DNA of 15,772 nt from Streptomyces katrae. GTDB taxonomy: Bacteria; Actinomycetota; Actinomycetes; Streptomycetales; Streptomycetaceae. Under the pieces are notes generated by a model. The model saw nothing but the letters and a program-made list of their open reading frames with translations. It did not search any database and was not told the DNA's origin. Positions 14,786 through 15,772 of this stretch are shown here, piece by piece. How positions within the stretch are numbered: position 1 is the first letter of the stretch; each line of letters starts with the position of its first letter. The DNA lies in the NCBI RefSeq assembly GCF_000966975.1, contig NZ_JZWV01000378.1:1-15772 (forward strand), written 5' to 3'. A program made the position numbers and the translations under genes.

Positions 14786-15772
14786 GTGAGTGAGCAGCAG
14801 CCCGAGGGCCAGGACCGCGACCGCGACGGCACGTTCGACGAGTTCGACCAGATAGTGGCGGAAGAAGCCGACCGAGACCCCGACCTGGCGGTGATCGAGG
14901 CCGGCAGCCGCACCCTGCGCGCCCAGGCCGGCCCGCCCTCGGGCGACCCGGTGCCCGCCCGCCCCGAGGACCCCGAGGTGGCCAAGGCGCTGCTGGAGGT
15001 GGAGCAGGAGCTCGCCACCCGCTGGGGCGAGACCAAGCTGGACCCGTCCGTCAGCCGCATCGAGGCGCTGATGGACGTCCTGGGCCAGCCCCAGCGCGCC
15101 TACCCGACGATCCACGTCACCGGTACGAACGGCAAGACCAGCACGGCCCGCATGATCGAGGCCCTGCTGAACGCCTTCGAGCTGCGGACCGGCCGCTACA
15201 CCAGCCCGCACGTCCAGTCCGTCACGGAGCGGATCAGCCTGGACGGGGCGCCGATCAGCGCCGAGCGGTTCATCGAGACCTACCACGACATCAAGCCGTA
15301 CGTGGAGATGGTCGACGCCGCCGAGGACTTCCGGCTGTCCTTCTTCGAGGTCCTCACCGGCATGGCCTACGCGGCCTTCGCGGACGCGCCGGTGGACGCG
15401 GCCGTGATCGAGGTCGGCATGGGCGGCACCTGGGACGCCACCAACGTGATCGACGCGTCGGTCGCCGTCATCACCCCGATCAGCCTGGACCACACGGACC
15501 GGCTGGGCTCCACGCCCGGTGAGATCGCGGGGGAGAAGGGCGGCATCATCAAGCAGGACGCCACCGTGATCCTCGCGCAGCAGCCGGTGGACGCGGCGCA
15601 GGTGCTGCTGAAGCGGGCCGTGGAGGTCGACGCGACCGTGGCCCGTGAGGGCATGGAGTTCGGCGTGGTCTCCCGCGAGGTGGCGGTCGGCGGCCAGATG
15701 CTGACCCTGCGCGGGATGGGCGGCGAGTACGACAACATCTTCCTGCCGCTGTACGGCGCCCACATGGCGCAC
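14786..15772 (+). CDS. folC: Folylpolyglutamate synthase / dihydrofolate synthase (partial)
   Basis: FolC is a Mur-ligase-family cytoplasmic enzyme that adds glutamate to dihydropteroate and folates using ATP. The first 329 codons are present and the gene runs off the window edge. Visible motifs: an acidic, poorly conserved N-terminal extension of about 70 residues typical of streptomycetes; the P-loop HVTGTNGKTS (about 109-118); the omega loop SPHVQSVTERI; EVGMGGTWDATN; and the metal/carbamylated-lysine region HTDRLGSTPGEIAGEKGGIIK. GTG 14786 (VSEQQPEG) is the start because it fits the TAGACT -10 just ahead. valS and folC are usually neighbours in Streptomyces; here the kinase and MreB-like genes separate them. 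Confidence 0.93.
   Translation, partial: MSEQQPEGQDRDRDGTFDEFDQIVAEEADRDPDLAVIEAGSRTLRAQAGPPSGDPVPARPEDPEVAKALLEVEQELATRWGETKLDPSVSRIEALMDVLGQPQRAYPTIHVTGTNGKTSTARMIEALLNAFELRTGRYTSPHVQSVTERISLDGAPISAERFIETYHDIKPYVEMVDAAEDFRLSFFEVLTGMAYAAFADAPVDAAVIEVGMGGTWDATNVIDASVAVITPISLDHTDRLGSTPGEIAGEKGGIIKQDATVILAQQPVDAAQVLLKRAVEVDATVAREGMEFGVVSREVAVGGQMLTLRGMGGEYDNIFLPLYGAHMAH

Noticed and set aside
14558..15772. Long minus-strand frame opposite folC
   Set aside because: The plus strand encodes FolC P-loop and Mur-ligase motifs; the minus translation is His/Arg/Asp-rich shadow. It also overlaps the mreB-like promoter region.

Overview
The window is high-GC (about 70%) actinobacterial DNA with strong third-position G/C bias. 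It looks like a Streptomyces chromosome: the order trigger factor, clpP1, clpP2, clpX, a small conserved membrane protein, valS, folC matches the Streptomyces core arrangement as I remember it from S. coelicolor. The gene families themselves (twin ClpP, proline/PYGQQP-rich membrane protein, small twin-TM protein ahead of two tRNAs) agree.

Layout. Positions 1-113 hold only the probable promoter region of the first gene. 114-1954: a PLP-dependent decarboxylase-like enzyme overlapping by ATGA with a small MESH1/SpoT-type HD hydrolase. 2143-2337: a 64-residue two-helix membrane protein ending at a very strong hairpin. 2434-2762: tRNA-Gly(TCC) on the minus strand and tRNA-Pro(TGG) on the plus strand, divergently arranged. 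2928-4330: tig, broken by a frameshift at about 3621-3634. 4363-4396: a perfect 15-bp terminator. 4424-7416: a ClgR-like box and promoter, then clpP1, clpP2 and clpX, closed by a 14-bp-stem terminator. 7593-7865: a small secreted four-cysteine protein. 7914-9613 (minus): two neighbouring membrane-anchored proteins that are diverged paralogues of each other. 9712-12306: valS, which has lost its own stop codon and last few residues and stays open in frame through a 130-bp non-coding-looking linker into a NarL-type sensor kinase (12439-13587). 13618-14667 (minus): an MreB/Mbl-family actin-like protein. 14786 to the end: folC, cut by the window edge.

How the genes work together. The centre is the protein quality-control block: ribosome-bound chaperone (tig), the hetero-oligomeric ClpP1P2 peptidase and its ClpX unfoldase. 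The kinase and MreB-like genes lie between valS and folC, which are usually adjacent, so they look like an insertion in an otherwise conserved neighbourhood. Two core genes (tig and valS) carry disruptions; each could be real or a sequencing/assembly error. Several genes (valS, folC, the 209-residue membrane protein, perhaps the first gene and the kinase) have a -10-like hexamer six or seven bases before the start codon and no Shine-Dalgarno sequence, as expected of leaderless transcripts.

I see no CRISPR array, insertion sequence, integrase, phage gene or secondary-metabolite cluster. No gene-free stretch exceeds 300 bases; the longest is 4331-4606, which holds the tig terminator and the clpP1 control region. 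I did not find a clear new multi-gene system; the best unusual signals are the valS/kinase read-through, the tig frameshift and the paralogous membrane-protein pair beside clpX.
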